Source of the DNA: Henricia sp. BOLD:AAB3569
Lineage: Eukaryota > Echinodermata > Asteroidea > Spinulosida > Echinasteridae
Direction of reading: 5' to 3'
Assembly: GCA_037783545.1 (NCBI GenBank)
Contig: JBBELK010000556.1
Location: 310,001 to 374,000, forward strand
DNA length: 64,000 nt
Part shown: piece after piece, positions 39,833 to 51,062 of the stretch
Numbering within the stretch: the first letter of the stretch is position 1
Layout of the letters: each line of letters begins with the position of its first letter
Notes under the pieces: model-generated
Seen by the model: the letters and a program-made list of their open reading frames with translations, nothing else
Told to the model about the DNA's origin: nothing
Database searches by the model: none
Translations under genes and position numbers: made by a program

Positions 39833-39964
39833 TCGGTAAGCTTGTCAATGTAAAACAGGTGGCGAAGAGCATATCCCTTCTTTGGGGTCTTCAGCCACTT
39901 TAGCACCTCCTGCACATGCTGATCTGCGTTCTTGAAACTCACCCCATCGATGGCAATAAGATGC
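39833..39964 (-). CDS. Recombinase-like gene, most upstream exon seen
   Basis: 132 bp between GAAG and donor GTAATT, reading IDGVSFKNADQHVQEVLKWL then ALRHLFYIDKLT. It leaves in phase 2, which the exon at 39390 completes. It is helical and charged with no motif of its own. The acceptor is poor in pyrimidines. Earlier exons and the start codon are not visible; the LINE at 40347 lies just upstream. Confidence 0.55.
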
Positions 39965-40346
39965 CTTCAAAAAGCATTAAGTATCACTCCTGTGTAAAAT
40001 GAAGTTTCTCAATAGAACAAAGCTTTTCTTATAGACAATGCATAGTTCCAACCTGTCGATCACTGGTCACTATACGACTGAAATGGATTGTGAGAAAATA
40101 CCTTATTAATCTACACTGAACAAAATTATAAACGCCCCATGTGACACTTTGAAACTTGTATTAGCCTTAGGGGTTGCAAAATAAATTAAATCATACAAAA
40201 TTCATTTTGTTGTTCAATATACCAACAGCTAGCCAACCGTACTGCTTTTGCTCTCCGATGGATTTTCTAGTTGCTGGTTGAAGGGTGTCACTGCCTCTGC
40301 GCAAAGCATCTGACACCTAAATTCCGCGCAAGCCCTCCTCAGCTTA
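39965..40346. other. No recognisable gene
   Basis: Intron or intergenic sequence, possibly with the 5' part of the LINE that follows. Confidence 0.3.
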
Positions 40347-41245
40347 ATGACAGACGTATACATAGTAGACCGCGGGGCGGCGCGTGGCCTCTCCAGGCAC
40401 GTCGTCCACCGCGGAGCTGGAGAAGAGACCACCTTTGGACCTAGATCTGTGGTTGTTGATGACGGCACTGCCCCAAACCTTATCCGAAGGACAGTACCCG
40501 ACGGCCTCACACATCGAAGTCATAGAGGCGGTCTGTGGGAAAAGTTAGTAGTAGCCACTTGGAACGTTAGATCTATGTTGGACAGTGCACACCAAGGTAG
40601 ACGTTCTGCTATTATCTGCAGGGAGCTCCACCGTTACGACATCTGTATTGCTGCCCTTTCCGAAGTTCATCTTGCCGGCACTGGTGAAAGAAAAGAAAAA
40701 CATCATACCTTTTTCTGGTCAGGTGCTGAACATCAAGGCCATGCAGGTGTTGGTCTTGCTATCAAGAACTCGCTAGCCAACCAGTTGACAGAGCTGCCCA
40801 AAGCACATTCTGACCGGCTAATGTCTCTCCGGATCCCACTACAACACGGTAATCACCTGACCATTATAGCAGCATACGCTCCAACTCTACCTAGTGCAGA
40901 CGAGGCCCTTGCTGACCTTCTTCGGTTGACCCCAAACAAGGACAAGCTTCTCCTCCTCGGAGACTTTAATGCCCGCGTTGGTCACAACCATGTTACTTGG
41001 TCCCCTGTCATCGGACATTTTGGTCGCGGTTCCTGCAACGCAAACGGTGATAGACTTCTAGCGCTTTGTATGGAATTCCACCTGGCCATTACCAACACGT
41101 TCTTTAATTTACCTAGCCATCATTTCAACTCTTGGCAACACCCCAGATCGAAACATTGGCACCTGTTAGACTATGTGATCACCAGAAGAACCCACCTTTC
41201 TGATTTTCATCAAAGATTCCATTGGATGCCATATTTACATATAAT
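40347..41245 (+). pseudogene. Non-LTR retrotransposon APE endonuclease, truncated
   Basis: The frame is open for about 290 codons. It contains VVATWNVRSMLD, then IAALSEVHL (catalytic Glu), HAGVGLAIKNS, IIAAYAPT and LLLGDFNARVGHN, which are the ordered blocks of an APE-type endonuclease. The expected SDH block is absent: after DYVITRRTHLSDF the match ends and unrelated sequence follows. RT and everything downstream are missing. The family is RTE-like or a close relative. Confidence 0.8.
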
Positions 41246-41250
41246 TTGTT

Positions 41251-41410
41251 CCTGGGGCCGATTTCACTAACGTCTATGTTTGCGATCATCGCTAACACAC
41301 TTGCGATGAGATCGCAAACCTCAAATCCATCGCACTTGCGATGTCGATAATTCTGCGTTTCACTAAAGTCATCGCAATTGCGATGACATAAAAATGAAAA
41401 TGAATGTTTT
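41251..41410 (+). mobile_element. Possible Harbinger-like terminus with TTGCGAT repeats
   Basis: TGGGGCCGATTTCACTAACG begins where the LINE similarity stops and resembles PIF/Harbinger-type ends. GCGATGA/TCATCGC and TTGCGAT words recur in both orientations for about 150 bp. No right end was identified. Confidence 0.45.
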
Positions 41411-42637
41411 GTACGAGGCTAAAAGTAGTGACCTTTGACATGACTATTGACATGACCATGAATGAAAAAGCGGCCTGGTTAAAAATGGCTTCGTATTATG
41501 CGTGTACTTCGGCCGACGTCGCTGGCAAGTCAACGGATTCGTGTAAGAAGCAAACGGTATGTTAAAATGTAAAAAGCTATGAAACGCATGTAGTTAATAT
41601 TTTTGTTAACTTGTGTGTAAAAAGGCTGTAGTTGTACGTTCAGAATGTTGTGAATAATAAAACTATCAGAAATGTTACGCAGGCTAAAGTAAATACTCGG
41701 TACGTCCATGGTTACGGTACGACATACAAGTACACAACAATGTACGTGTTTATGTGTTGTGCCTGCGAGCTGTCAGTGTCACTGTTGTCAGATTAGTGCT
41801 GTCAGTGTCGGTGTAGTCTAGCTAGCTAGTATGTAGTACCGTTGTAGAAATAACAAATGACTAAGCTTACATTCTACGCAAACGATCCAGATCCACTCGC
41901 TCGTGTTTATTACGTGTCAATACTTTACCGTTGCCCAAAAGTTTGCCTCGCTCATCTCTTCTCAAAACTCAATCTGAATGTTAACTTGACTTGGTCAGTT
42001 GGTTATTATGTAGGTAGTTTATTACAAGCCCGTTTACAAGTTGTGTATAGTTGCACATTACGAATTAAAACTTGGCATTTGGGTTTTTTTCTTAATCTTT
42101 TGTATATATTTTTTAATGAAGAATTTTAGATCACCAGAATCTCTGAGCTGACTATAAGTTAAACCTCTATTCAATGATCATTCATTGGCATCCATAATTG
42201 TTTAATCAATGTACTCGCAACAACTGTGTAAATAATGCAAAATGGGTAAGTCATGTAAGTGACACCCCGGGAATATAAACTTAGTCACCCCGCCCTCCCC
42301 CCCCCCCCCCCCTCCCCCCCCCCCCCACAAAAAAAATATGGTCCTCCTCATTTAGAAACCCATGTCACTCTCTTATTACAAATTGCAAGTGTGCAGAGGG
42401 CCAACAAGCCGGGGAGTCCAGTGTATCACAGTGTAGCACTAGATTGTTATGGAGCAGCAGTAGTTTGGACCCTTAACAACTTTTATAAAAAAGGCCTACT
42501 TTAGTTGTAATGATTTATTACGTATTTATTATTAATTAGGTGATAAGTTTATACCAAATATTATGTGTCTCATTACTATATGAATATGGTTATTTTCCGG
42601 ATTGCAGAATTTTTACTGAGGTGAGATTTAGTAATAT
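41411..42637. other. No firm gene; C-run at 42290-42343
   Basis: An ATG at about 41488 opens a short frame (MASYYACTSADVAGKS) that ends at a GTATGT donor near 41556, a weak candidate first exon on the + strand. The C-run/A-run junction is the inverse of that at 12886. Confidence 0.3.
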
Positions 42638-44202
42638 TGTAGCGAAAATTTGTTGAAATGGTCACTAAAACTTTTACCTTTTATACTGTTTTCGAACTTA
42701 CTTTTACTACTTACTTATTTACCAGTGACGATGCATTCACCTTGCAGCTACAGCATATGCACAGCGAACGCTAGCGATACACGCATGGCATGCACTGCAT
42801 CAGGGTGCACCCAAGTAAATAGGCAGAGATCTGTGCGCCGAGCTCATGAATATTTTGTATGCCCTCAAATTATTTTATATTAGAGAGAATTGCGAGCTGA
42901 ACGAGTGTGGTCTTGTGTAGAATATGACTATCGCCGCGATGTGGGGTATTTTTTCTACCAACTACAAACATTTTATACACTGTAGCTCCTAAAAGTGGCC
43001 CTATTTTGCCCAGTAGCGTATGTGCCTTTGTTCCAAAATGGACGCTGGTCTGTTTAGCAATTTTCACTAGTGCAAATTAGGGAATAAAAGTGACGGATTA
43101 CCCTCATAAAATTGAACAGAATTGAAAAGATGAGACTTCAATGAGTATTTTGGTTGTTGTCCTGAGAAGCTGAGAGAGTTGTGAGTATTTTTAAATGATT
43201 TTTGAAAATGGGGCATTTAGCATTGGTTCCTACGGGAGCCCTATTTACTGGTGTGCAACCATCAGTGCGAGTACTGTTTATGGCGCATATTACCGCACAT
43301 TTGGGCGATTGCATTATTAGAGCACATACACAGCGCGCGCGTTTAGGCGTGTTTGGGGGATGGCTGGCTGCTGCGCGAGACATCGCACTATTGGGCGCGC
43401 TGCTATCACGTTGGCACACGACCCGCATTAGTTGGCGATTTTAGGCGCCCAGTTGTCGGCGCGTAATTCAAGTTGCTATGGAGTTTGTTTAGCGTTGCAC
43501 TTGCCAACCTCCCACGGCGCAAGCAGCACGGCCTTTTGCTACGGTGAATGTAAGTAACCATTGTTATCGTGTTGTACCGGAAATTGAAGTTGTTTGCAAA
43601 GCTAAAAGTTTAGGCAAGTTTAGCTTTGGGTACTTCGCAATTTATTGGTCTAGTGGAAGTTTTATTGCACCAGTCAAAAAGAGGAAATTATAGAAGAATT
43701 GTACTTGAGTTATTGAGAGATTCGGACACCCTTTGGAGATCCGACTATAGGAGGTGAATATTAGTGGAGGTACACTGATGAGGTACACCGATGAGGTACA
43801 CCGATGAGGTACATGTACCTCACTTGGTTTTTATGTAGTAAATAAGCCAGTTGCGCTAATTCAAATTAGAAACCTTATTGGGCTACTTCGGAGGTACACT
43901 TGAGGTACAGTCAGTGTCGGAGGTTCATGTACCTCTTTGTGCTAATTCTGGAATAAAGCAGTTGCTTCGTTGTTTTATTGCACTACGGAGTATTGGGTGA
44001 ATTTATTTGTCTGTTATAAGTGTTTTTTTCCTATAAGTGGGGATATATTTTCTCCAAACGGACGCACTCCCTGGGTTAGTTTTCCCGCCGCTTATACGAG
44101 AATCCCTGGCGTGTGCGGAGCCGCTCCCGTACGCGTCTGAAAGATATAATAAATAATTTGGGGTCAGCAGAGTCACCGTCGTCTCTCGCCGCGAGCGCCA
44201 CA
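42638..44202 (+). repeat. 5' LTR, 1565 bp including a 458 bp MITE
   Basis: Without the insert at 42803-43260 it is about 1.1 kb and aligns along its whole length with 51063-52137. Internal features include a triple GAGGTACACCGAT repeat (43763-43810; fewer units in the 3' LTR) and GGAATAAAGC at about 43950. Confidence 0.9.
42803..43260. mobile_element. MITE inserted in the 5' LTR
   Basis: It is absent from the 3' LTR, which shows the empty site (TGCATCAGTGCG). The ends are inverted: GGGTGCACCCAAGTAAATAG against the complement of the right end, GGTTGCACACCAGTAAATAG. The duplication is ATCA (42799-42802 and 43261-43264), or CATCA if the last base is not part of the element. No ORF. Confidence 0.85.
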
Positions 44203-44204
44203 AA

Positions 44205-44224
44205 TGGTGTCAGAAGTGGGATTC
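44205..44224 (+). other. Primer binding site for tRNA-Leu
   Basis: TGGTGTCAGAAGTGGGATTC starts 2 bp after the LTR and is complementary to the 3' end of a eukaryotic tRNA-Leu with CCA. Confidence 0.85.
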
Positions 44225-44510
44225 TTATAGTAAAAAAATAAAATGAAATAAAGCCAGACAGACAATAATTTCACCCAGGACGTTACAGGAAGTGCTGCGT
44301 ATAAGTTGCGAAAGTGGTTCGAAAATGTATTAGTTGTAATAAATACAACTGCTTTTGTGAAACCAATTTCAGCTGCAAGATATGCCTGAACAGAAGAACC
44401 CACTGGGGAACTAAAAGAGGCAAGGTGCTGTCACCTCCGGAGGTGAGCGTGACGTACCTCCCCAAGAAGTCACCCCCAACGGAGGACTAATTGAGTGGAT
44501 TTCGTTAAGG

Positions 44511-45719
44511 ATGGATGATTTGGAAAAAGAAATTAAACTGCAGGAAAAGCAGTTAGAACAGTCGTTCAAGGCTTTGACGGTGGCACAGAAAAGCCAGTCC
44601 TGCCCTGAAAAGAGGCAGCAGTTAATTGCCAAACGAACTGAGAAAATAAAAGGGTCATGCTTCCCGGAAGGGGAGGACTCTAAAATAAAGTTCGAAGGGT
44701 TTGGTGAAACGAAATACCAGACTTCGGGGTATGTTACAGGGTTAAGCCCTACTTTGCCGACGCACGAACTGGCAGGTTTAAGTAATAAAGAAAATGAAGG
44801 TCTTGCCAGAGAACCCAAACTAATTGTCAGCGGAGGATCACCTCCACACCCGAACCGGAAAGGCGGGATGTAAAAGAAAATAATTTGTTTGACCGTGATA
44901 ATCACTTACGGCCACTCACAGGGCGACCCAATATAATTCCCGATAAATTTGATGGAAAGTCTCCATGGAAAGACTACCGTCAACATTTCGTGGCGTGTGT
45001 CACCGCCAATGGCTGGAGTGACGCCCAATCAGCTACGTTATTGGCGGCAAGCCTTAAAGGCACGGCACTTAAGGTATTGGGTCGTTGCGACCGTGGTGGA
45101 GAGCAACCCCATTACAAGTACAAAGAACTCGTGAAGTTATTGGAATCACAGTTTGGGCCAGGCCAAATGGCAGAAAATTACTTGATGGAATTCCGCATGC
45201 GCAAACAGGGACGAAACGAATCTCTGAGAGAATTTGGACAAGCTGTGAGAGAGTTAGTGAGCCTAGCTTATCGTGAATTTGACGAAAATGGGCGGGACCG
45301 TTTAGCGCGGGCCCATTTTGCCGACGCCATTGAGAGTCAGTCGGTTAAAGAGGGGATTTTTTAGAGCCAGGCCACAAACGCTGGATGAAGCCATTAGGGC
45401 GGCGCAGGCAACAGAAAACTTCGAACGAATTGAAGCACATAGGGAAGGAATACCTAAAAAGACGGCTAAGTTCTGCCGCGCTAGTGGGGCAAACGACAAG
45501 AAAACATACCAATTACGCCAATCTCCACCCCAGGACAACCACGGCGAACTCCAGTCTGGGAATGGGGTATACCCTGGAATTGTGTCACCTTCGATGGAGG
45601 TACAGAACGGAGGTATGGCGCAGTTGGAAATAAACTGTTACAACTGCGGAGGAAGGGGACACATCGCAAGGAAGTGTCCATCTCCTAAAGTACAAAGATA
45701 CAATTATAGACCTCCTTGA
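44511..45719 (+). pseudogene. Gag of the older Ty3-type element, two frame changes
   Basis: It starts MDDLEKEIKLQEKQLEQSF (coiled-coil-like). A frame change near 44873 leads to the capsid-like part (KFDGKSPWKDYRQHF, then LLAASLKGTALKVL), and a second at a T-run near 45360 leads to TLDEAIRAAQATENFE and one CCHC knuckle (CYNCGGRGHIARKC at about 45636). It ends at 45719, overlapping the protease frame by 4 bp in the -1 frame, so Pol may have been made by -1 frameshifting. Confidence 0.8.
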
Positions 45720-46429
45720 AACGGAGGACGGTCTACCGCCGGACCCACGGAGAGACCGCAAAACTAGATAATGGGTCGCGAAAACGGCGTGATTTCTCGG
45801 ACAGTTTATCAAACTCGAAATTAGAACAAGTAAGGACAAACAGTATTCCTTTGAAAGGGCCAAAAGAAGGCATGTATGTACAAGGAATAGTGCGGTCGGC
45901 AGGTGTACAATTCCTTATAGACACTGGATCGACAGACACAATTATTTCAAAGACAGTTTATTATCAGATCCCAATTGGGAAACGGCCGAAACTAAGCAAT
46001 AGCAACGTACAAGTACGTCAGGCCAATGGGAGTCCCATGGAAAACAATATGGGCACGGCCGAAGTGGACATAGAAATTGGACACACAGTTGCCCCAGTTC
46101 GCGCAATTTTTGCAGATCTTCCGATTCCAGGAATATTGGGAATGGATTTTCTTTTGCCGACTGGTGGAAACCTTGACTTTAATAGCTGTGTCCTTAATCT
46201 CAATGGGGAGAAAATACGATGTACAGACCGCATTGGGTCCTCGTTTTGTTATCGCGTAGTGGTAGAAACAACCACTATACCCCCAGGTCACGAGGCCGTA
46301 GTCCCTGGCCATGTTAAAGCGAAAACTGGGTGTGTTCCCCAAATGGGAATAATCCAACCAGTTGAAAGTGGAGGCGAACTTGCACAGAGAGGACTCGTGC
46401 TAGCCAGGACGTACACTGGTAAACACTAA
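45716..46429 (+). pseudogene. Protease region of the older Ty3-type element
   Basis: The frame carries an aspartic protease: VQFLIDTGSTDTIIS with the DTGS motif at about 45920, and IPGILGMDFLLPTGG as the closing GxDxL-type block. It ends at a stop at 46429, where the original Pol would have continued into RT in another frame. Expected role: maturation of Gag-Pol. Confidence 0.8.
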
Positions 46430-46478
46430 CCAGGACACAGTAGGCCTGAGAGTTTTAAACCCAGGCAGAAACAGTCGG

Positions 46479-48105
46479 GTGCTCCGCAGTGGTACTGGTA
46501 CCACGGCCGAAATGTTCACTGAAGTAAAAGAGGGGGATATTGAGACGGACCACCAAAATATGGAGGTATCCGCAGAAAAAGAGGTGCCATCGCACCTCCA
46601 AGACCTATATGAGAGAAGCATTTCCAGTTTGGATCCAGAGCACCACACAAACGTGAGGGAGCTTTTGATTGAGTACGCAGATGTGTTTTCCAAAGACGAG
46701 TCTGACTTAGGCCGGACCAATCTTGTTAAACACCACATAGATACGGATTCCGCTAGACCGATCAGACAGCGATTGCGAATGCAACCTGAATGCAATCAGG
46801 AAGAGATATCACGCCAAATAGTCTTTGAAGGCTCGGGGAATCATAGAACCGTCCAAGAGCCCTTGGGCATCGAACGTCGTTCTTGTTAACAAGAAGGACG
46901 GTTCAAAGAGATTTTGTATCGATTAACGAGGTTTGAACTCGGTAACGATTAAAGATGCATATCCTGTGCCAAGGATAGATGATTCGCTTGATGCCCTATC
47001 CGGCGCGAAATGGTTTTCGATGTTGGACCCTTCCTCCGGATATTGGCAAGTCGAGCTCGATGATGACGCAAAACAAAAAGCCGCATTTGTGGTAAGAGGT
47101 GGCCTATACAATTGGAAGGTCATGCCGTTTGGTCTGAGCAATGCTCCCGCCACATTCGAGCTGTTAATTGAAAGAGTAGTTGCGGGGCTACAATGGCAAA
47201 CCCTGTTAGTCTATCTAGACGATGTAATCGTCTATGGGAAGACAATTGCGGAGGAGATTGATCGCTTAAAGGAAGTCTTGAGACGCTTCCGTAAGGCCAA
47301 CCTGAAATTAAAGCCTTCCAAATGCTTCTTGTTTCAGGAGACCGTAAGAAACCTAGGCCATGTTGTGTCGGAGAGTGGCATTGCCACTGATCCAGAAAAG
47401 ATTGAGGCGGTGCGGAATTGGCCAACACCAATGAATGTGAAAGAGGTTCGCAGCTTTGTCGGGCTCGCCTCTTATTATCGGCGTTTTATCCGCAGCTTTG
47501 CAGATATTGCCAGGCCACTTCACCGTTTAACTGAAAAGTTTCGTGAATTTACCTGGGACGCAGAGTGTGAAAAGGCATTCGAGACGTTAAAGAGGTGCCT
47601 GCAAGAGGCACCGATACTGGCTAACTCTCAACCGGAGGGGCAGTATATTCTTGACACTGATGCCAGCGGTGACGGAATCGGTGCCGTGTTGTCACAAGTT
47701 CAAGGAGAAACCGAGAGAGTAACTGGTTATGCCAGTCGAACACTGTCCAAACCTGAGTGCAATCACTGCGTAACTCGAAGGGAACTTCTTGCGGTGATAA
47801 ACTTATTACGGCATTTCAAGCAATATATGTACGGAAGACACATAATCATCCGAACAGACAACGCATCGCTACGCTGGCTGATAAATTTCCGGAACCCTGA
47901 AGGTCAGTTAGCCAGATGGATGGAGGTACTTGGAGAATATGATTACACTATCGTGCATCGTCCAGGTTTAAAACATGGCAACGCAGATGGCTTGTCAAGA
48001 CAGCCTTGTCGCCAGTGTGGAAGAACCTCTGATGACGAAATTCCCGAACATCATGAAGCGAAAAGCACTGTTCGGACAGTTCGCATAGAACAAACGGAGT
48101 TATGA
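46479..48105 (+). pseudogene. Reverse transcriptase and RNase H, broken
   Basis: 46479-46889 holds the RT lead-in (LLIEYADVFSKDESDLGRT, then HHIDTDSARPIRQ). A frame change at about 46805-46889 and a TAA at about 46923 break the fingers. 46933-48105 is open: LDPSSGYWQVELDDDAKQKA, MPFGLSNAPATFE, YLDDVIVY (47210), then RNase H (DTDASGDGIGAVLSQ) and RPGLKHGNADGLSRQ. The catalytic YLDD is intact although the gene as a whole is dead. Confidence 0.88.
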
Positions 48106-48134
48106 GGGAGGCATAGCAGCTGAAGGATCCCTCA

Positions 48135-49688
48135 ATGGTTTGGGTACTTCGAGCCAAAGAAAATGAAATAGTGAGGCCGACTTGGGAGGACATTTCCCCC
48201 AAATCGGTGGCTGTAAAAACGTACTGGCGTCAATGGGACCAGTTACAAGTAAAACACGGTGTGCTGTGCTATAAATGGGAAACCGATAATGGCAAGGAAG
48301 TATGGTGGAAAACCATACTGCCAGAGTCCCAACGTGATGAAGTTATTCAAGAACTTCACGGTGGAAAAACTAGTGGGCATCTCGGGCTCAAACGAACATT
48401 TGACCGGGTAAGAAATCGTTATTACTGGTCTGGTATGCGAGCCGATGTACGCTATTGCATAAGAAAGTGTGAGCGTTGTGCAAAAAGGAAATCGCCACCA
48501 AAGAGGAACATGGCACCTCTTCAACAAATACAAGTTGGCTAGCCAATGTAAAGGGTTGCCCTTGACATAATGGGTCCCCTTCCAGCCACCGAGAATGGCA
48601 ACAGATTGATACTTGTACTATTGTACTATTTTACGAAATGGGTAGAGGCTTACCCACTCGTTGACGCAAAAGCAGAGACTGTTGCAACGGCGCTTGTTAC
48701 CCAGTTCATATGCCGCTATGGTGTCCCGTCAGAGCTTCACTCCGACCAGGGAAGAAACTTTGAGGCCGATGTATTTGGCGAAACATGCCGTATCCTTGGG
48801 ATACGCAAGACAAGGACCACACCCTACAATCCGAAATCCGATGGTTTCATAGAGAGGTTCAACCGAACGATTATCAACATGGTTGCTACCATGATAGAAT
48901 CTCACAAACATCAGAAATACTGGGATTCCCAGCTTCCGTACGCAACATTTGCGTATTGCTGCGGCCCCCAGGAAAGCACTGGGGAGACACCAAACATGAT
49001 GATGCTGGGCAGGGAGGCATCTCTGCCCATTGATCTGACATCTGCCTCTGTGGTAGAACGAGAGATCATAGAAACAGATTACGCGCAAGAACTGCGGGAA
49101 AGGATGCAAGCGGCACATGAGAGTGCATGTTTGCACCTGCAAGCCAGCGTCAGACGACAAAAGAAGGGGTACGATAGGAATGTAAATGGGAAACCCCTCA
49201 AAGAAGGAGACTTTGTATGGATCTATAATCCAGCAAAAAGAAAGGGGATATGCCCCAAACTTGAAAGTCGGGAAAGACCGTACCTCATACTAGACAAATT
49301 GTCAGATGTTGTCTTTCGAATTCAGAAAGGTAGAAATGGCAAGAAACGAGTGGTACATTTTGATCGGCTAAAACTCTACGAGGGAGAGCCAATCCAGCCA
49401 TGGACGAGGCCAAATCCTCAAGGGGAACAAAAAAACTATGACACACAAGTAGATGAACAGGAGGAGACTCCTTCTGGGGAAGATAACACAAACAGCCCCT
49501 TGGGAATTCGCATAGTTGGTGAGCGGACAAATGTCCCTCCCATCGAAGACATGATTAATTTATATACCACTGAAGTGAGGGTGGAAAACGGAATGAGTGG
49601 GGCGAATAACTCCAGTACAGAAAACATATCAGAAATGGAAGTTAGAAATGAAAGTTACACATATGAGGGTGATATGGGGCAAACATAA
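48135..49688 (+). pseudogene. Integrase, with internal stops
   Basis: The HHCC part is at about 48355-48490 (ELHGGKTSGHLGLKRTFDRV, then CIRKCERCAKRK). Two stops (about 48540 and 48555) separate it from the core, whose first Asp is at 48564. The second Asp is at 48744 (HSDQGRNFE) and Glu at 48852 (FIERFNR), giving D-x59-D-x35-E. The C-terminal part to 49688 is open, with a GPY/F-like segment and an acidic tail. Confidence 0.88.
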
Positions 49689-49782
49689 ATCAGTTTGACA
49701 AGTCCGGAACCACCGGCACCCTGCCGGAGGTTACCACCCAGAACCCGGAGATTGCCTATGAGATATAGAGAATAAGTATACA

Positions 49783-50631
49783 ATGATAATGCATTTAGCC
49801 ACGATACAATTGCTTTCTTTCGTTACTGCAGTTGTGACTGAACAGATGCCCCGAGCGTTGGCCACGCCCGAGGATCTCGACCCTAGCAGACTCCTACAAT
49901 GCAGGAGATGTGATAAGACCTTCTTACAGCGTAGGAGTCTATACCGGCACCTACAACATAGCCATGGCCCCCAACGATATTTGTCGTGCACCAAATGTGA
50001 TTTTTCGTCCAAGCGCCGCGACAACCTTAACCGGCACTACCGGCGGGCCCATCCACAACTACCCCATGACCTGGGACGTGAGCCAAACAACAGAGAGGAG
50101 GTGCGACAACCACAAGATCACTCAGCTCCATTGGCGGCCCCTACCGCACCTCCAGAACCGGCAACACAGCCGCTTCCTCTAACCACCTTTGAGGAAGCAG
50201 AGATCCCCGTTGAAAACGAGGTAACGGTGTCGCCTGCAGCCTCCATTAGTTTGTTTCGGGAGGCCAGCATCACGGCTGCTGCAGAAGAGTTGTGTGAGCC
50301 CTTGGAGTTGGAGGTTGCCGAAGCCGAAACCCCCCAGAGTCAGCCACCAGGTCGTAGTATGACCCAACCCGTAACCATAAGATCTGTCGCCGGAAAGTCC
50401 CTTGCTTGGCTCAGACAGCAGTACCAGGCCCCTGCGATGTCAAGTGACGAGAGCGACGACAGCGACGACAGCGATGACCGAGCATCTACCAAGAAGAAGT
50501 CACTACTGGAGATAGTCTTAGACGGGGACCTAACGAAAGTGACGGAAACCGTCAAGAAGACTTCCTACCGAGGAGGAGAGGTGGTCAACACCTGGACGCG
50601 GACCCGAGTTTACGAAGTCAGCGAGAAATAA
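49783..50631 (+). CDS. Third ORF of the Ty3-type element: two C2H2 zinc fingers
   Basis: It is an intact 282-codon frame in the env position, 94 bp after pol. Finger 1 is C40-x2-C43-x12-H56-x4-H61, finger 2 C69-x2-C72-x12-H85-x4-H90. Pro/Glu-rich sequence follows (95-190), then an acidic Ser/Asp run (SSDESDDSDDSDDR, about 222-235), basic residues, and an ordered-looking end (LLEIVLDGDLTKVTETVKK). The N-terminal 20 residues are hydrophobic, but translation may start at Met22, giving a nuclear protein without that segment. This is not an envelope protein. A nucleic-acid-binding or regulatory role is inferred. I know no standard Ty3 gene of this kind. Confidence 0.8.
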   Translation: MIMHLATIQLLSFVTAVVTEQMPRALATPEDLDPSRLLQCRRCDKTFLQRRSLYRHLQHSHGPQRYLSCTKCDFSSKRRDNLNRHYRRAHPQLPHDLGREPNNREEVRQPQDHSAPLAAPTAPPEPATQPLPLTTFEEAEIPVENEVTVSPAASISLFREASITAAAEELCEPLELEVAEAETPQSQPPGRSMTQPVTIRSVAGKSLAWLRQQYQAPAMSSDESDDSDDSDDRASTKKKSLLEIVLDGDLTKVTETVKKTSYRGGEVVNTWTRTRVYEVSEK

Positions 50632-51062
50632 TCTTCTATGGCGTTCTTCAGAGTTTACCGCGCGCGATACCTTGCGTTGATGAACATTTAATTTTAATTG
50701 TTGAAATCTAAAAATGGAATGGACTTTGGGGTCTATCTTTCGCATATGCCGACCTTAACAGACTTTGTGTAATTTCATTGTTGATTTCTAAATTGCCGTC
50801 CACACATCCTTCACTTATATAATTCACTGACTGAGGTAAAGTGTCCATTTGGCTGAACTTTAAGACGTGAAATTTTATTGCAATTTTAACAAATGACTTG
50901 AAGTGTATATTATGCCTGTCAAAGTATTACATTGGAACTGCGAAATGCTAAGATTTATCTTGTGTATATAATTGTTAAATTGAAAGTTTTTCTTTAAAGC
51001 CAATTTTCTTGCCGTTTTTGGCATATTCGAACAGGGACAGTTCAGGTCTCGAGCGGGGTTGT
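50632..51062. other. 3' untranslated part of the older Ty3-type element
   Basis: AT-rich, no ORF. The last 20 bp (GGTCTCGAGCGGGGTTG) are only moderately purine-rich, so the polypurine tract is not obvious. Confidence 0.5.

Noticed and set aside
40229..40510. 93-codon -strand open frame
   Set aside because: Antisense shadow of the LINE endonuclease frame.
43138..43444. Open frames on both strands inside the 5' LTR
   Set aside because: Part of the LTR and its MITE; the 3' LTR copy breaks them.
49783..49845. Signal peptide at the start of the zinc-finger ORF, implying an envelope-like protein
   Set aside because: The hydrophobic N-terminus is followed by C2H2 fingers and an acidic run, with no later membrane segment or cysteine-rich ectodomain; translation may start at Met22.
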